The notes under the pieces: model-generated
The model's database searches: none
What the model was told of the DNA's origin: nothing
What the model saw: the letters and a program-made list of their open reading frames with translations, nothing else
Translations under genes and position numbers: made by a program
Assembly: GCA_022376925.1 (NCBI GenBank)
Contig: JAIOJX010000005.1
Span: 11,002,501-11,066,500 of the forward strand
DNA from: Tragulus kanchil
Lineage: Eukaryota > Chordata > Mammalia > Artiodactyla > Tragulidae
Length of the DNA: 64,000 nucleotides
Direction: 5' to 3'
Part shown: one piece after another, positions 10,215-21,337 of the stretch
Layout of the letters: every line of letters begins with the position of its first letter
How positions within the stretch are numbered: position 1 is the first letter of the stretch

Positions 10215-11555
10215 AGTGTGAGATGGGGGTTCAACTTCATCCTTTCACACGTGTCCCAGCGCTATTTTCTCCCTTAAATTGTCTTGTGACTCTCATCAAA
10301 AAGTCAACCGACTATAAGGGGGAGAATGTATCTGCGGATTTTACATTTCATTCCATTGATCTATATGTCTGTCCATCTGCCAGTGCCCCATTTTCTTGAC
10401 TGCTTGTAGCTCTGTAATAAGTTTTGATATCAGGAAGTGAGTTCTCTTTCTTCAAGATTGTTTTGGCTGTTCTGAGTCCACTGCATTTCTATAGGAAATG
10501 TAGGTTTATATCATAACAATTTCTGCAAAGAAGCTACTTGGAACTTTGACAGATTGTGTGAAATCTGATTGTGTGAAATCCATTTGGGAGAGCACTGCCA
10601 TCTGAATGTTAGTCTTCCAACCAAAAACACGGGATGTCTTTATTTTTACTTCCTTTAATAAGGCTATACATAGATCTCAGAGTATAACTTCTGTACTTTT
10701 GTTATTGTTATTAAACGTAAGGATTTTGTTCTTTTTGATGCTACTGTAAAGGGAATTGTTTCTTAGATTTTTCAGACTGTTCACTGTTAGGATATAGAAA
10801 TAGAACTGATTTTTGTTTTTGTACAATTTGTATGCTGATTTTATATCCTGCAATCTTGTTTAAGTTTGCAGATTAGCTATGGAAGTTTTTTAGGGAATTC
10901 CTTAAGTGTTTTCTATGTACAAGATTATGTTTGTGAACAAAGGTAATTTAATTCTTTTACGATCTAGAGGCCTTTTCATCTTCTTGCCTAACTGCCCTGG
11001 CCAGAACTTCTGGAACAGTGCTGAGCAGAATGGTGAGAGCAGACAGCCTTGTTCCTGACTTTGAGGAAAACAGTTCAGCTCTCACCATTAAGTATGAAGT
11101 TCGCTGTGGGTATTTCAGATGCCTTTAATCAAATCAGGCAGGTTTCTTCTGTTCCAAACCTGTCAAGTGTTCTTTAACACAAAGGGGTGTGGAATTTTGT
11201 CCAATTCTTTGTCTTTTGCAATGACCATGTGGTTTCCCTCCTTTATGCTGGGAATGTGGCATATTAGATGAACTGTCTTTCAGATGTGAAGTGAACCTGC
11301 TGTTGTGCTTAAGATGCAAGCCCACGTGGCGTGGTCGTATGGTTTACTTTTCCTTACATCTTGCTGGATTTCACTTGCTAGTATTTTCATAACATATTTG
11401 TCTGCAGTTTTCTTTCCTTGGCTGTACAAAAGCGTACCTTTGGAGAGACATGTTCTAACAATTTATAGACTACCTTTTTAATGAATTTCTGTACATTTAA
11501 CCACAGATTCAACCTGTTTTATAAAATCTGTTTCAAGATGTTCATTTGTTGTTGG

Positions 11556-11690
11556 TTTTTTTTTTTTTTTTTAATTTTTGACTGCACCACGTGACATGTG
11601 GGATCCTAGTTCCCTGACCAGGGGCTGAACCTGCAGCCCCTGTTATTTTAAGGGAGGAGCCCTAACCACTGGATCACCGGGGAAGTCCCG
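11556..11690 (-). mobile_element. Old tRNA-derived SINE
   Basis: A T run is followed by gcatg-type body text and ends with ccactggatcaccggggaag, the reverse of a tRNA-Glu SINE head. It is short and diverged. Confidence 0.65.
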
Positions 11691-11788
11691 CCAGATGCTC
11701 ATTTGAGGAGGTAGCATACTAACGGTTTCCTGGCTTTTCCACAAACCACAAAAATAGTTATAAAAAGACCAGGAACAACTGCAATGTG

Positions 11789-14046
11789 AACTTGTAATTT
11801 TTGTCAAGAAGGGCCATTTAAACATAATAATAGCTCCTTACTCTAACAATCCTACTAAAACTGACAGCAAAAGAAAAAAAGAGATGGACAATATAAAATA
11901 AAAATACTTAAATGTAATAAGAAACATAGCTACACAAAAACCTTGCTCCGTATCTGTTCTTACTTTTTTCTGATGCCAGGTGTGGTTAAAAAGTGACAGA
12001 AGACAGACGAGTCACTGACTCAGAGGTCAAAGATGTTCTCAGTAGCTCCCCTAGACGTCCTTCAGCTGCTCAGCTCTTATTCTCAACCCCTGAACACTCA
12101 AAAGAAATCCCAGGTGAGCAACAATGGGACATGCACAGGACCCTACTGATCCGATGCCTTTCTGTAAGACGACAGTAATGGCTCCCAACGACTGGCACCC
12201 TGGCAAGAGCAGGGTGGCTGTGGTCTCCGTCTGTACCAAGCTAAGTACCCGAGAACCAACCATCACTGCGTCCCAAGCACTGCCTGCAGACCAACAAAAC
12301 ATAAAATGCAGCAACTATGGTGTGTATGTGTGTGTTAAACCATACATAAAGAAGACAAAAAATTTTAAAAACCTGGGAAGTTGCTTAGATTCAAAGCAGC
12401 ACTAGCCCTAGTGTAAGGCCGCTGGCGAGGCATGCAAGGCTCATCCTAACGTAGCCCACTCTTTCTTTCAGCTTTAGTTCTGGTAGCCTAAGCTAGTCTG
12501 TCTCCTGCACTTTCAGACCCTGTATTCCATCCTTAAGCTTGGCTTGCTTCCCTTTCTCAGCTGGTAAGTTTTAAGCATCCCTTTACCCCTCTTCAACCAG
12601 TTTGACAATGTGCTAAATAAAAGCACCCATTATGTTCAGGGCAGGGCATCAGGCTACCCGGCACGGCTCTCGGCCACCTCCTCCCAGGTGACGGAGCAGC
12701 CGGGATTGCTTCCTCATCTGTGTTCTCAGCCCAGGACAGACTGCTCTCTCACAGCGCTACTACATTTATTTCCATGTGTGTGTATCCTTCCCAGCTCCCC
12801 AAGAGCGTCCAGTCAGTTTTTTCTGTATCACTACCATTGAGCAGAGGCCCTGGGACAGGGCAGGCCAGAGACAACAGAAAAACCCCAACAGTATGAATTC
12901 TAAGATCCAGATCAACTGAAAACTTGTAATTTTGTCAAGAAGGGCCATTTAAACATAATAATAGCTCCTTACTCTAACAATCCTACTAAAACTGACAGCA
13001 AAAGAAAAAAAGAGATGGACAATATAAAATAAAAATACTTAAATGTAATAAGAAACATAGCTACACAAAAACCTTGCTCCGTATCTGTTCTTACTTTTTT
13101 CTGATGCCAGGTGTGGTTAAAAAGTGACAGAAGACAGACGAGTCACTGACTCAGAGGTCAAAGATGTTCTCAGTAGCTCCCCTAGACGTCCTTCAGCTGC
13201 TCAGCTCTTATTCTCAACCCCTGAACACTCAAAAGAAATCCCAGGTGAGCAACAATGGGACATGCACAGGACCCTACTGATCCGATGCCTTTCTGTAAGA
13301 CGACAGTAATGGCTCCCAACGACTGGCACCCTGGCAAGAGCAGGGTGGCTGTGGTCTCCGTCTGTACCAAGCTAAGTACCCGAGAACCAACCATCACTGC
13401 GTCCCAAGCACTGCCTGCAGACCAACAAAACATAAAATGCAGCAACTATGGTGTGTATGTGTGTGTTAAACCATACATAAAGAAGACAAAAAATTTTAAA
13501 AACCTGGGAAGTTGCTTAGATTCAAAGCAGCACTAGCCCTAGTGTAAGGCCGCTGGCGAGGCATGCAAGGCTCATCCTAACGTAGCCCACTCTTTCTTTC
13601 AGCTTTAGTTCTGGTAGCCTAAGCTAGTCTGTCTCCTGCACTTTCAGACCCTGTATTCCATCCTTAAGCTTGGCTTGCTTCCCTTTCTCAGCTGGTAAGT
13701 TTTAAGCATCCCTTTACCCCTCTTCAACCAGTTTGACAATGTGCTAAATAAAAGCACCCATTATGTTCAGGGCAGGGCATCAGGCTACCCGGCACGGCTC
13801 TCTCGGCCACCTCCTCCCAGGTGACGGAGCAGCCGGGATTGCTTCCTCATCTGTGTTCTCAGCCCAGGACAGACTGCTCTCTCACAGCGCTACTACATTT
13901 ATTTCCATGTGTGTGTATCCTTCCCAGCTCCCCAAGAGCGTCCAGTCAGTTTTTTCTGTATCACTACCATTGAGCAGAGGCCCTGGGACAGGGCAGGCCA
14001 GAGACAACAGAAAAACCCCAACAGTATGAATTCTAAGATCCAGATC
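11789..14046. repeat. Tandem recap duplication D5
   Basis: Bases 11789-12913 recur at 12921-14046 (offset 1131). A 7-base filler (aactgaa) sits at the join. Small indels occur, such as ggctctcggcc versus ggctctctcggcc near 12666/13799. Confidence 0.96.
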
Positions 14047-14731
14047 GAGAGACTGTCTACAAAGAAAGTTTGAGGTGAACTCCTTTCTCCTCTTCACCTA
14101 CAGTTTTCCCTTCTCACCTTTGTGGTGACTTAAATCTGGCACCTCTCTTTCTCATCCTTTATCTCCAGCCTAGGGCAGAAACCAGTGGCTCTGAGAGGAG
14201 AGCCACAGAACAGGCCTAGCTGGATGGCCGGGGAGTGGATGAATGAAGGAGGGCCTCTCCTACAGGGCTCTTCACACCCCGCCCACTTCAGAACCATGCT
14301 GGGCTGTCCCAGGGGTCAGGGAGCTTGAAAATTTCCGTGTCTAGATCTGGCTTGTGAAAAGTGATGTGATTATTCTAGTCCCAAATCGTTTCTCCTAATA
14401 ACATAGTCATTCGTGTAATTTAAAACAAAACTGCAAGCTTAAAGAAATATCACCGGCTGAAAAGTGGAGAAGGCCTAGTCGCGTGCCACTTGACCTTCCA
14501 GCCCCTGCTGATGAAAGGTGAATCCATCCTGCCGTGTCAAAGGGCAGGGCCCTGGGACATGGCAGGAGCATCAGCAGCACCTCCGGCTCCCTTTTCCTTC
14601 TTTACTGTGACAATTGTAAATTGAGGTCCGAGAACGATGAATTCCCAGAATAACCCGGAAACAAGTAAACTGAGTTATGTTAAAGTGTCCTGTGTCCTTT
14701 GGGGGCCTTTGGCACATCAAAACGATATTAA

Positions 14732-15028
14732 GGGCTTCCCCTGGTGGTCCAGTGGGTAAGGACACCGCCTTGCAGTGCCAGGGGCGCCGGTTCCATCCCT
14801 GGCCTGGGAAGATCCCACGTGCCGCGGAGCGGCTGGACCCATGTGTCCAATCACCGAGCCGGAGCTCTGGAGCGCATGCACCCAGAGCCGGCGCTCTGCG
14901 ACGACAGAGGCCACCACGATGGGAGGCCCACAGGGGCTAAAGAACAAAGACGGATGAAAATAAAGAAATGAAAGACCAATAGAAGTGGCCCCCCCACCCC
15001 TCAAAAAAAAGATCAAAAAAAAAAAAAA
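14732..15028 (+). mobile_element. CHR-type SINE, full length
   Basis: It starts gggcttcccctggtggtcc, with an A-box-like tggtccagtgg and a B-box-like ggttccatccc. It runs through gccgcggagcggctgg, gagccggagctctgg and ggccaccacgatgggagg to an A-rich tail. It lies within MCUR1 intron 1, antisense to the gene. Confidence 0.92.
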
Positions 15029-16201
15029 GACATTAAAACACATACACAAAAGAAGCCCAAAATTAACCTTGGACAGAGGAGGAAACTGAGCAGAAAGTTC
15101 CTACTCATAATCGTCTTTAAGTCTAAACATCTCTACTGAGAACCTTGGATACCAACAGACCACCAGGCTGAAGACAAAAGAACAAACATTCTTATTAGGA
15201 GATGAAATTGTGAGAGGAAAATCACAAGTTACTAGCTTGTCAAAAAAGGAGCAACAAAAAGCAAAGTGCAGAATGAAGTCATAATCACTGCAGGACACTC
15301 AGTTCACTCACTCCCCAGTCTCTGTGCATAAACGCTTCTTTCAAGCTTTGCTTACCAACCAGTTTCTCCCCCAGCCAGAGCTGTTCTTAAATTTTAGATG
15401 CAACCAACATTTACCGAGCATTTCTGTTGAGGGAAACGTTTTTTAAATAGCTACCACTGTGGTTACTGAGAGCTACTGATGGACATGTACTGACCATCCA
15501 AAGTTAGATTTTTGCCAAGTTTGCTAATTAATAACGATTACCCCAAACGATTTATCAATAATTTTCAATCTAGTACACTAAGTCTGTTTGACTTGACTCA
15601 TTTCATGCAGGGCGGTGATTGATCTCACTGCCTTCAGGCATTCAATCAAATGCCACCTTCTTAATGAAACTTACTCCGAGGCCTCCATTTCAATTAGTAT
15701 CCGGAGGACCACTCCGATGCCTAAACTTCACTCCCTCCATTTTTTTCGGACAGCATTTATCCTAAGTTATTACAGATACAAAATCTCCTCTGCTAGAATG
15801 AAACTCCAAGAAAGAAGAAAGTCTGTTTGACAGAAACACCCCCAGTACCTAGAAAAATGCCAGGCAGAGGAATGAACCCATGAGGGTCTGAAATTAAACT
15901 GTCAAACAATCGCTTCATCTCTCATAGCTTCGAGCCTCCAGTCGCAAGCCTATTACACGCCGCGTGTGCACCTGACACGGCAGATCTACAAAGGTTACAC
16001 ACCCCCTTCCCGCAGCCACCATCACCCGGGCCTGACGCCTGGGCGCCGGCATTCCGGAGACCGGATCTCCTCCTCGGGGGCAAGCCCAGGGTGGCGCTGC
16101 CCAGAAGGCGGGACCAGACCGACCTTCGTCCCCACGCCCGGGAGGAGGCCGGCGACCTCGGCGGACCCACCCAGATCCCGCCGCCCCGGCCCGGCCCTCA
16201 C

Positions 16202-16617
16202 CTCTCCTGGAGAAAGCGAGGGCGGCCACCCGGCCGAGGCACAGGTGGAGCGCGCCCGCCGCACGCGCGAGGCCCGGGAGGCCCGGCTGCCATCTCCACG
16301 CGCCGCCGCGCCCGGCAGGGGCAGCCGGGGGCCCGGCGCGCGAGCGCTCCCATTCGGCCAGCGGCCGGCGCGGGGCCGCGGCTGCCAGGCGCGGGAGGGG
16401 ACCAGCAGGAGGAGGAGCAGCGGGGAGGCACGTGACGCGCCGCCGCGAGCCGCCCGGGCGCGGGGGCGCAGCGCCCCCAGATCGCCGGGGAGCGCGGGCA
16501 GGAGGTGGCGCGCGGGGCCGCCCGGGCCTCCTCCGCGGCGAGCGGCCAGGAAGAGCAGAAGCCGCCGGCGGCCGGGAGGAGCTTCGGCCTCTCCGCCGCG
16601 ACAGAGCCGCAGTCCAT
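16202..16617 (-). pseudogene. MCUR1: Frameshifted repeat of MCUR1 exon 1 (duplication D6, copy A)
   Basis: This is a second copy of coding exon 1, 1101 bp to the left of the intact one, with the same ATG context (16617) and donor (16202). It is 416 nt long against 418 nt. One G is missing near 16577 (gccgggagga versus gccgggaggga) and one base is missing near 16398, so the reading frame changes after about 13 residues and is never restored. It has no promoter of its own: the sequence right of 16726 jumps back to intron 1. I infer that it is an assembly repeat with consensus errors, not an expressed or decayed gene copy. Any annotation built on it would give a false truncated protein. Confidence 0.85.
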
Positions 16618-17029
16618 CCCCGACGCGATCACGGGCCCGGCAGCGCGCGCATGCCGGTCACGCGCGGCCCCGGCCGGACACCGACGGCGAAGCCAGCTGG
16701 AGCCGCGGCGCGACCCGCCCTTTCCTGATTGATCCAGTTGCATTCAATCAAATGCCACCTTCTTAATGAAACTTACTCCGAGGCCTCCATTTCAATTAGT
16801 ATCCGGAGGACCACTCCGATGCCTAAACTTCACTCCCTCCATTTTTTTCGGACAGCATTTATCCTAAGTTATTACAGATACAAAATCTCCTCTGCTAGAA
16901 TGAAACTCCAAGAAAGAAGAAAGTCTGTTTGACAGAAACACCCCCAGTACCTAGAAAATGCCAGGCAGAGGAATGAACCCATGAGGGTCTGAAATTAAAC
17001 TGTCAAACAATCGCTTCATCTCTCATAGC

Positions 17030-18000
17030 TTCGAGCCTCCAGTCGCAAGCCTATTACACGCCGCGTGTGCACCTGACACGGCAGATCTACAAAGGTTACA
17101 CACCCCCTTCCCGCAGCCACCATCACCCGGGCCTGACGCCTGGGCGCCGGCATTCCGGAGACCGGATCTCCTCCTCGGGGGCAAGCCCAGGGTGGCGCTG
17201 CCCAGAAGGCGGGACCAGACCGACCTTCGTCCCCACGCCCGGGAGGAGGCCGGCGACCTCGGCGGACCCACCCAGATCCCGCCGCCCCGGCCCGGCCCTC
17301 ACCTCTCCTGGAGAAAGCGAGGGCGGCCACCCGGCCGAGGCACAGGTGGAGCGCGCCCGCCGCACGCGCGAGGCCCGGGAGGCCCGGCTGCCATCTCCAC
17401 GCGCCGCCGCGCCCGGCAGGGGCAGCCGGGGGCCCGGCGCGCGAGCGCTCCCATTCGGCCAGCGGCCGGCGCGGGGCCGCGGCTGCCAGGCGCGGGGAGG
17501 GCACCAGCAGGAGGAGGAGCAGCGGGGAGGCACGTGACGCGCCGCCGCGAGCCGCCCGGGCGCGGGGGCGCAGCGCCCCCAGATCGCCGGGGAGCGCGGG
17601 CAGGAGGTGGCGCGCGGGGCCGCCCGGGCCTCCTCCGCGGCGAGCGGCCAGGAAGAGCAGAAGCCGCCGGCGGCCGGGAGGGAGCTTCGGCCTCTCCGCC
17701 GCGACAGAGCCGCAGTCCATCCCCGACGCGATCACGGGCCCGGCAGCGCGCGCATGCCGGTCACGCGCGGCCCCGGCCGGACACCGACGGCAGAAGCCAG
17801 CTGGAGCCGCGGCGCGGAGCCCGCCCTTTCCTGCCGGATGGGCGAGGCTAGACAGGGAGGCGGGGCTGGGCGAGGAGGCGGGGCTCCGGGCCCTCGCCGG
17901 GGGCGGGGCTAGACGGGCCGAGGCTCAGGGCTCGCGCCGGAGGCGGGGCTCCCGGCGCGTGCCGTGGGCGGGGCGGGGCGGGGCTCGGGGCTCCCGGAGC
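17030..18000. promoter_or_regulatory. MCUR1: CpG island over MCUR1 exon 1 and promoter
   Basis: The block is very G+C-rich with dense undepleted CpG, in sharp contrast to the AT-rich flanks. It covers the start of intron 1, exon 1 and the GC boxes. The part from about 15929 to 16726 is its duplicate (D6 copy A). Long open frames on both strands here come from the lack of AT-rich stop codons. Only the MCUR1 frame is supported. Confidence 0.9.
17303..17720 (-). CDS. MCUR1: MCUR1 coding exon 1 (intact copy)
   Basis: This exon encodes the N-terminal 139 residues plus the first base of codon 140. The ATG at 17720 has G at -3 and G at +4 (strong Kozak) and starts MDCGSV, the start I know for mammalian MCUR1. 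A GTG five codons upstream is in frame but is not a likely start. The protein is Arg/Ala/Pro-rich with few acidic residues at the start, as expected for a mitochondrial targeting region. A poly-Leu run lies at about residues 67-72 inside the family-typical stretch LLLLLLVPSPRLAAAAPRR. The exon ends ...FSRR followed by AGAG|GTGAGG, a good splice donor, leaving phase 1. This copy keeps one open frame throughout and is continuous with the promoter, so it is the one to trust. The GC-rich sequence contains a CACGTGAC E-box-like motif near 17531 inside the coding region. It is a partial CDS; the remainder lies in exon 2 and beyond the window. Confidence 0.92.
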
Positions 18001-18016
18001 CAACACCCGGAAGAGG
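17834..18016 (-). promoter_or_regulatory. MCUR1: MCUR1 GC-box promoter array
   Basis: Just upstream of exon 1 the sequence repeats an aggcggggct-like Sp1/KLF box. Boxes are at about 17857, 17874, 17899 and 17939, with a compound ggcggggcggggcgggg run at about 17966-17985. An ETS/GABP-type ccggaag lies at 18007-18013. There is no TATA box, which fits a housekeeping CpG-island promoter of a nuclear gene for a mitochondrial protein. The transcription start is not visible; it should lie between the boxes and the ATG at 17720. Firing to the right as well is possible but nothing supports a gene there. Confidence 0.75.
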
Positions 18017-18092
18017 GGCTAGTCTGGTGCAGAACAAATGCACGCCCAGCGTCGTGGAGACCCGAAGGTGGTCGTGAGCTTTCTCAGAACTG

Positions 18093-20422
18093 GAATAAGC
18101 TAGGCGCTGCCGTAATTTGCATGTTCATGATGCGGATGTCCTTATAAAAACATTAATTACCCCGGTGCCCTTTAGAATCACTTGGAAAGTCTGTGCCTCA
18201 CCGGGCTTCCCTGAGTTTTCCAGACTTTTCCGGTTCGAAGTCCCCCCAAAGCGTTGGCGCCGGAGTGCATTTTAAGGGTTAACTAACAGGGCGGAGGGTA
18301 TAGCACTTAAACAGTCAACGCCTTTAGTCTAAACTTTGAGAGCGTTTGTTTCCAGCGATCAAGTGAGAAAGGCTTAATCCGGGAATTCAAAACGTGGGGG
18401 TTTGAATGTTAAATGAAACCTGTTGGTATAAAAGGATATCTGATACTAGCCGTGTTCAGTTCAGTGAGCTTTTTGAATGTTTGCTGCACCTGTGTCACTT
18501 ACTGGTCCATTGTGTGAACTGAGTAGTGTTCCTTGAATGAAGGAATGAAATGCACAGCCTAGAAGATATAAAGAAAATGAGATGGAAAAGAACATTTTTA
18601 TTTACAGTAACCAATAAACTGCTTTTGTTGAAACCAGCCAGAGTAAGATTTCTGTTTCTTATCCTGACTAATACAGAAGCCTAATAAATGCTCAGATTAG
18701 ATGCAGGGATTAAGAGGTCAAATAAAAGAGAAGTATCTACAAGGTAAGACTTCAGGCAGGGGCCAAACAGCCCCCAGGGCTCAGGACTTCGGACAAAGTT
18801 GGGTTGGAGAATATGCTTGGACATGGGACCCTCCTCATGACTGGACCTGGGAACTTCCTCCGGTGGACTTGGATTTACAGAGCAGACCCTCTGAGATTCA
18901 CCAGCTGTGAGATCTCTAGCCAGGCCTCACGTGCTCTGAGGTCACCAAAGAGAAAAGAAATGAAAGGTGGCAGAACTGTCCCTGGAATTCCGGGCCTGGC
19001 CAGTGTGTAACCACCAGGTGTGTCACAAAGGTGACACCTATGTAATTATAAAGTGTAGGGGCCGGGATAAAGAGATCCCTATGGTGGTGAGTTTTCTGCA
19101 TTGCACTTGAAGTGCTAAGATACTGATTCTAAGCAGATTTAGAAAAATTAAATATGTACTTTGTAATTCCTCGAGTAATCTTTAAACATAGTATCCAAAG
19201 AGATATAGGCCAAACACTTAATAGGTAAAATGTAATAATAAAAAATATTCAAATAACGAATAAGCTAGGCGCTGCCGTAATTTGCATGTTCATGATGCGG
19301 ATGTCCTTATAAAAACATTAATTACCCCGGTGCCCTTTAGAATCACTTGGAAAGTCTGTGCCTCACCGGGCTTCCCTGAGTTTTCCAGACTTTTCCGGTT
19401 CGAAGTCCCCCAAAGCGTTGGCGCCGGAGTGCATTTTAAGGGTTAACTAACAGGGCGGAGGGTATAGCACTTAAACAGTCAACGCCTTTAGTCTAAACTT
19501 TGAGAGCGTTTGTTTCCAGCGATCAAGTGAGAAAGGCTTAATCCGGGAATTCAAAACGTGGGGGTTTGAATGTTAAATGAAACCTGTTGGTATAAAAGGA
19601 TATCTGATACTAGCCGTGTTCAGTTCAGTGAGCTTTTTGAATGTTTGCTGCACCTGTGTCACTTACTGGTCCATTGTGTGAACTGAGTAGTGTTCCTTGA
19701 ATGAAGGAATGAAATGCACAGCCTAGAAGATATAAAGAAAATGAGATGGAAAAGAACATTTTTATTTACAGTAACCAATAAACTGCTTTTGTTGAAACCA
19801 GCCAGAGTAAGATTTCTGTTTCTTATCCTGACTAATACAGAAGCCTAATAAATGCTCAGATTAGATGCAGGGATTAAGAGGTCAAATAAAAGAGAAGTAT
19901 CTACAAGGTAAGACTTCAGGCAGGGGCCAAACAGCCCCCAGGGCTCAGGACTTCGGACAAAGTTGGGTTGGAGAATATGCTTGGACATGGGACCCTCCTC
20001 ATGACTGGACCTGGGAACTTCCTCCGGTGGACTTGGATTTACAGAGCAGACCCTCTGAGATTCACCAGCTGTGAGATCTCTAGCCAGGCCTCACGTGCTC
20101 TGAGGTCACCAAAGAGAAAAGAAATGAAAGGTGGCAGAACTGTCCCTGGAATTCCGGGGCCTGGCCAGTGTGTAACCACCAGGTGTGTCACAAAGGTGAC
20201 ACCTATGTAATTATAAAGTGTAGGGGCCGGGATAAAGAGATCCCTATGGTGGTGAGTTTTCTGCATTGCACTTGAAGTGCTAAGATACTGATTCTAAGCA
20301 GATTTAGAAAAATTAAATATGTACTTTGTAATTCCTCGAGTAATCTTTAAACATAGTATCCAAAGAGATATAGGCCAAACACTTAATAGGTAAAATGTAA
20401 TAATAAAAAATATTCAAATAAC
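18093..20422. repeat. Tandem recap duplication D7
   Basis: Bases 18093-19257 recur at 19258-20422 (offset 1164-1165). The join is clean apart from the shared gaa. Differences are homopolymer indels (tccccccaaag versus tcccccaaag; ttccgggcc versus ttccggggcc). Confidence 0.97.
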
Positions 20423-21060
20423 CCAAAAAGAAACAGGAAAGGGAAAATAGAATACCCAAAACCAGAGGCAACAAACTGAAAGCGAAGAGTAAAATGGTAG
20501 ACCCAAATTCAAATATAGTAATGATCATTTGAAATGTAAATGACTTATATCAGAGAGAATCGAGTTAAAATACTGTTAAATGCATTATATTGTATCCCTC
20601 TTCCTTCTGAAGGGTAACAGAATATGCCACCTCAAAATACACCACTTTGGCATGAAGGTTATTTTGAGCTGAAGGCTATTGAGAAAGGCTGTTGATACAA
20701 GAAAATCTCTACTCTTACTCAATTTGGCCTAAAGGCAGGACATAAATTTGTAAAGGGTGTCCCTCTCCCTTCTCTACAGTGAAGAGCAGAAAGTAGTCAC
20801 CAAAGAGATCCCTTAGCAGCCCAGAGACAGCATCTGACGATTCTAGGTAGTGAACTCACGTGGACTAGCCCTTGTCTACCATCACTTCCCATATATTGGT
20901 CTTTCCACAGTTTGCTGCCCTGGGAGCTCAAAGTCCTCTTCCTTTGTTTTGCCAATTCTTTGCAAAATCATTGTTCTTTGCTAAGATGCTATGTAAGTCC
21001 AAGTTCTAACCACTCTTTTGTGTTACTCATCTCTGAGTACTCCCATATGTATGTGCTTTG
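18093..21060. other. Intergenic stretch upstream of MCUR1
   Basis: Apart from D7 no gene is visible here. A few bases such as cctgactaatacag at about 18662 and 19828 resemble the 3' end of an old mammalian LTR, but too weakly to name. 20423-21060 shows nothing recognisable. Confidence 0.5.
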
Positions 21061-21080
21061 TATATATATATATATATTTT

Positions 21081-21337
21081 TTTTTTTTTGGCCACTTCTA
21101 TTGATCTTTCATTTATTTATCTTTGTTCTTTGGCCTGTGTGGGCCTCACATTGCAGTGGTCTCTCTCTTTGCAGAGCATCGGCTCTGAGCGCACGTGCTC
21201 CAGAGCTCCAGCTCAGTGATTGGGCACACCGGTCCAGTCACTCTGCGGCACGTGGGATCTTCCCAGGCCAGGGATCGAACTAGCGGCCCTTGCACTGCAA
21301 GGCGGTGTCCTTACCCACTGGACCACCAGGAAAGCCC
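21081..21337 (-). mobile_element. CHR-type SINE
   Basis: A T run follows an (AT)n tract. The body is standard and the head tggaccaccaggaaagccc is at the right. The target-site duplication is approximate (ttgtatatat / ttgtacatat). Confidence 0.9.

Larger units (their letters stand above)
8178..11430 (-). mobile_element. Old L1 (L1M-type), minus strand, interrupted
   Basis: From a T run at 8178 the sequence follows the reverse of mammalian L1M 3' regions. The aataatatttcattgtat stretch is near 8815, cttttcacgtgcttattggcc near 9346 and gatggtgccttttgaaatat near 9536. It then continues with ORF2-like antisense text to about 11430. It is highly mutated with no coding capacity. It is broken by CHR (8307-8578), CHR plus Bov pieces (8951-9332) and a solo LTR (9733-10214). 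Confidence 0.8.
8081..17302 (-). other. MCUR1: MCUR1 intron 1
   Basis: The intron holds an old L1 with nested SINEs and a solo LTR (8178-11430), an old tRNA SINE (11556-11690), duplication D5 (11789-14046), a CHR SINE (14732-15028) and copy A of D6. In 11789-14720 and 15030-15900 I see no exon, RNA gene or recognisable repeat beyond these. The reading frames of 60-93 codons there are repeated only because of D5. Apparent length is 9.2 kb; without D5 and D6 it would be about 7 kb. Confidence 0.8.
1..17820 (-). other. MCUR1: MCUR1 gene, 5' part (exons 1-2, intron 1, part of intron 2)
   Basis: The gene runs right to left: promoter near 17.83-18.02 kb, exon 1 at 17303-17720, exon 2 at 7961-8080 (repeated at 6873-6992), and intron 2 to the left edge. 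MCUR1 is an inner mitochondrial membrane coiled-coil protein of the CCDC90 (DUF1640) family. It binds the calcium uniporter MCU and promotes mitochondrial calcium uptake; a role in cytochrome c oxidase assembly has also been proposed. Both exons match my knowledge of the mammalian protein, and they join in phase (G|CG gives Ala). The later exons (coiled coil and C-terminal membrane segment) were not found and should lie left of position 1. The right-hand limit (transcription start) is estimated, not seen. Duplications D1-D6 inflate the apparent length by about 6.7 kb. Confidence 0.9.
15617..17833. repeat. Tandem recap duplication D6 (contains MCUR1 exon 1)
   Basis: Bases 15617-16726 recur at 16727-17833 (offset 1101). 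The start of copy B is degraded (gattgatccagttgcattc against a longer version at 15617). Copy A has several one- or two-base losses in the GC-rich part near its right end, where copy B reads correctly. Confidence 0.97.

Noticed and set aside
14732..14810. A tRNA-Glu gene at the head of the CHR SINE
   Set aside because: The A and B boxes are tRNA-like, but the anticodon arm and 3' half do not fold as a tRNA and the SINE body follows directly.
15966..16766. 266-codon plus-strand frame in the CpG island
   Set aside because: It is antisense to MCUR1 exon 1. Long frames are expected in stop-poor GC-rich DNA, and its copy at 17067 is shorter because of indels.
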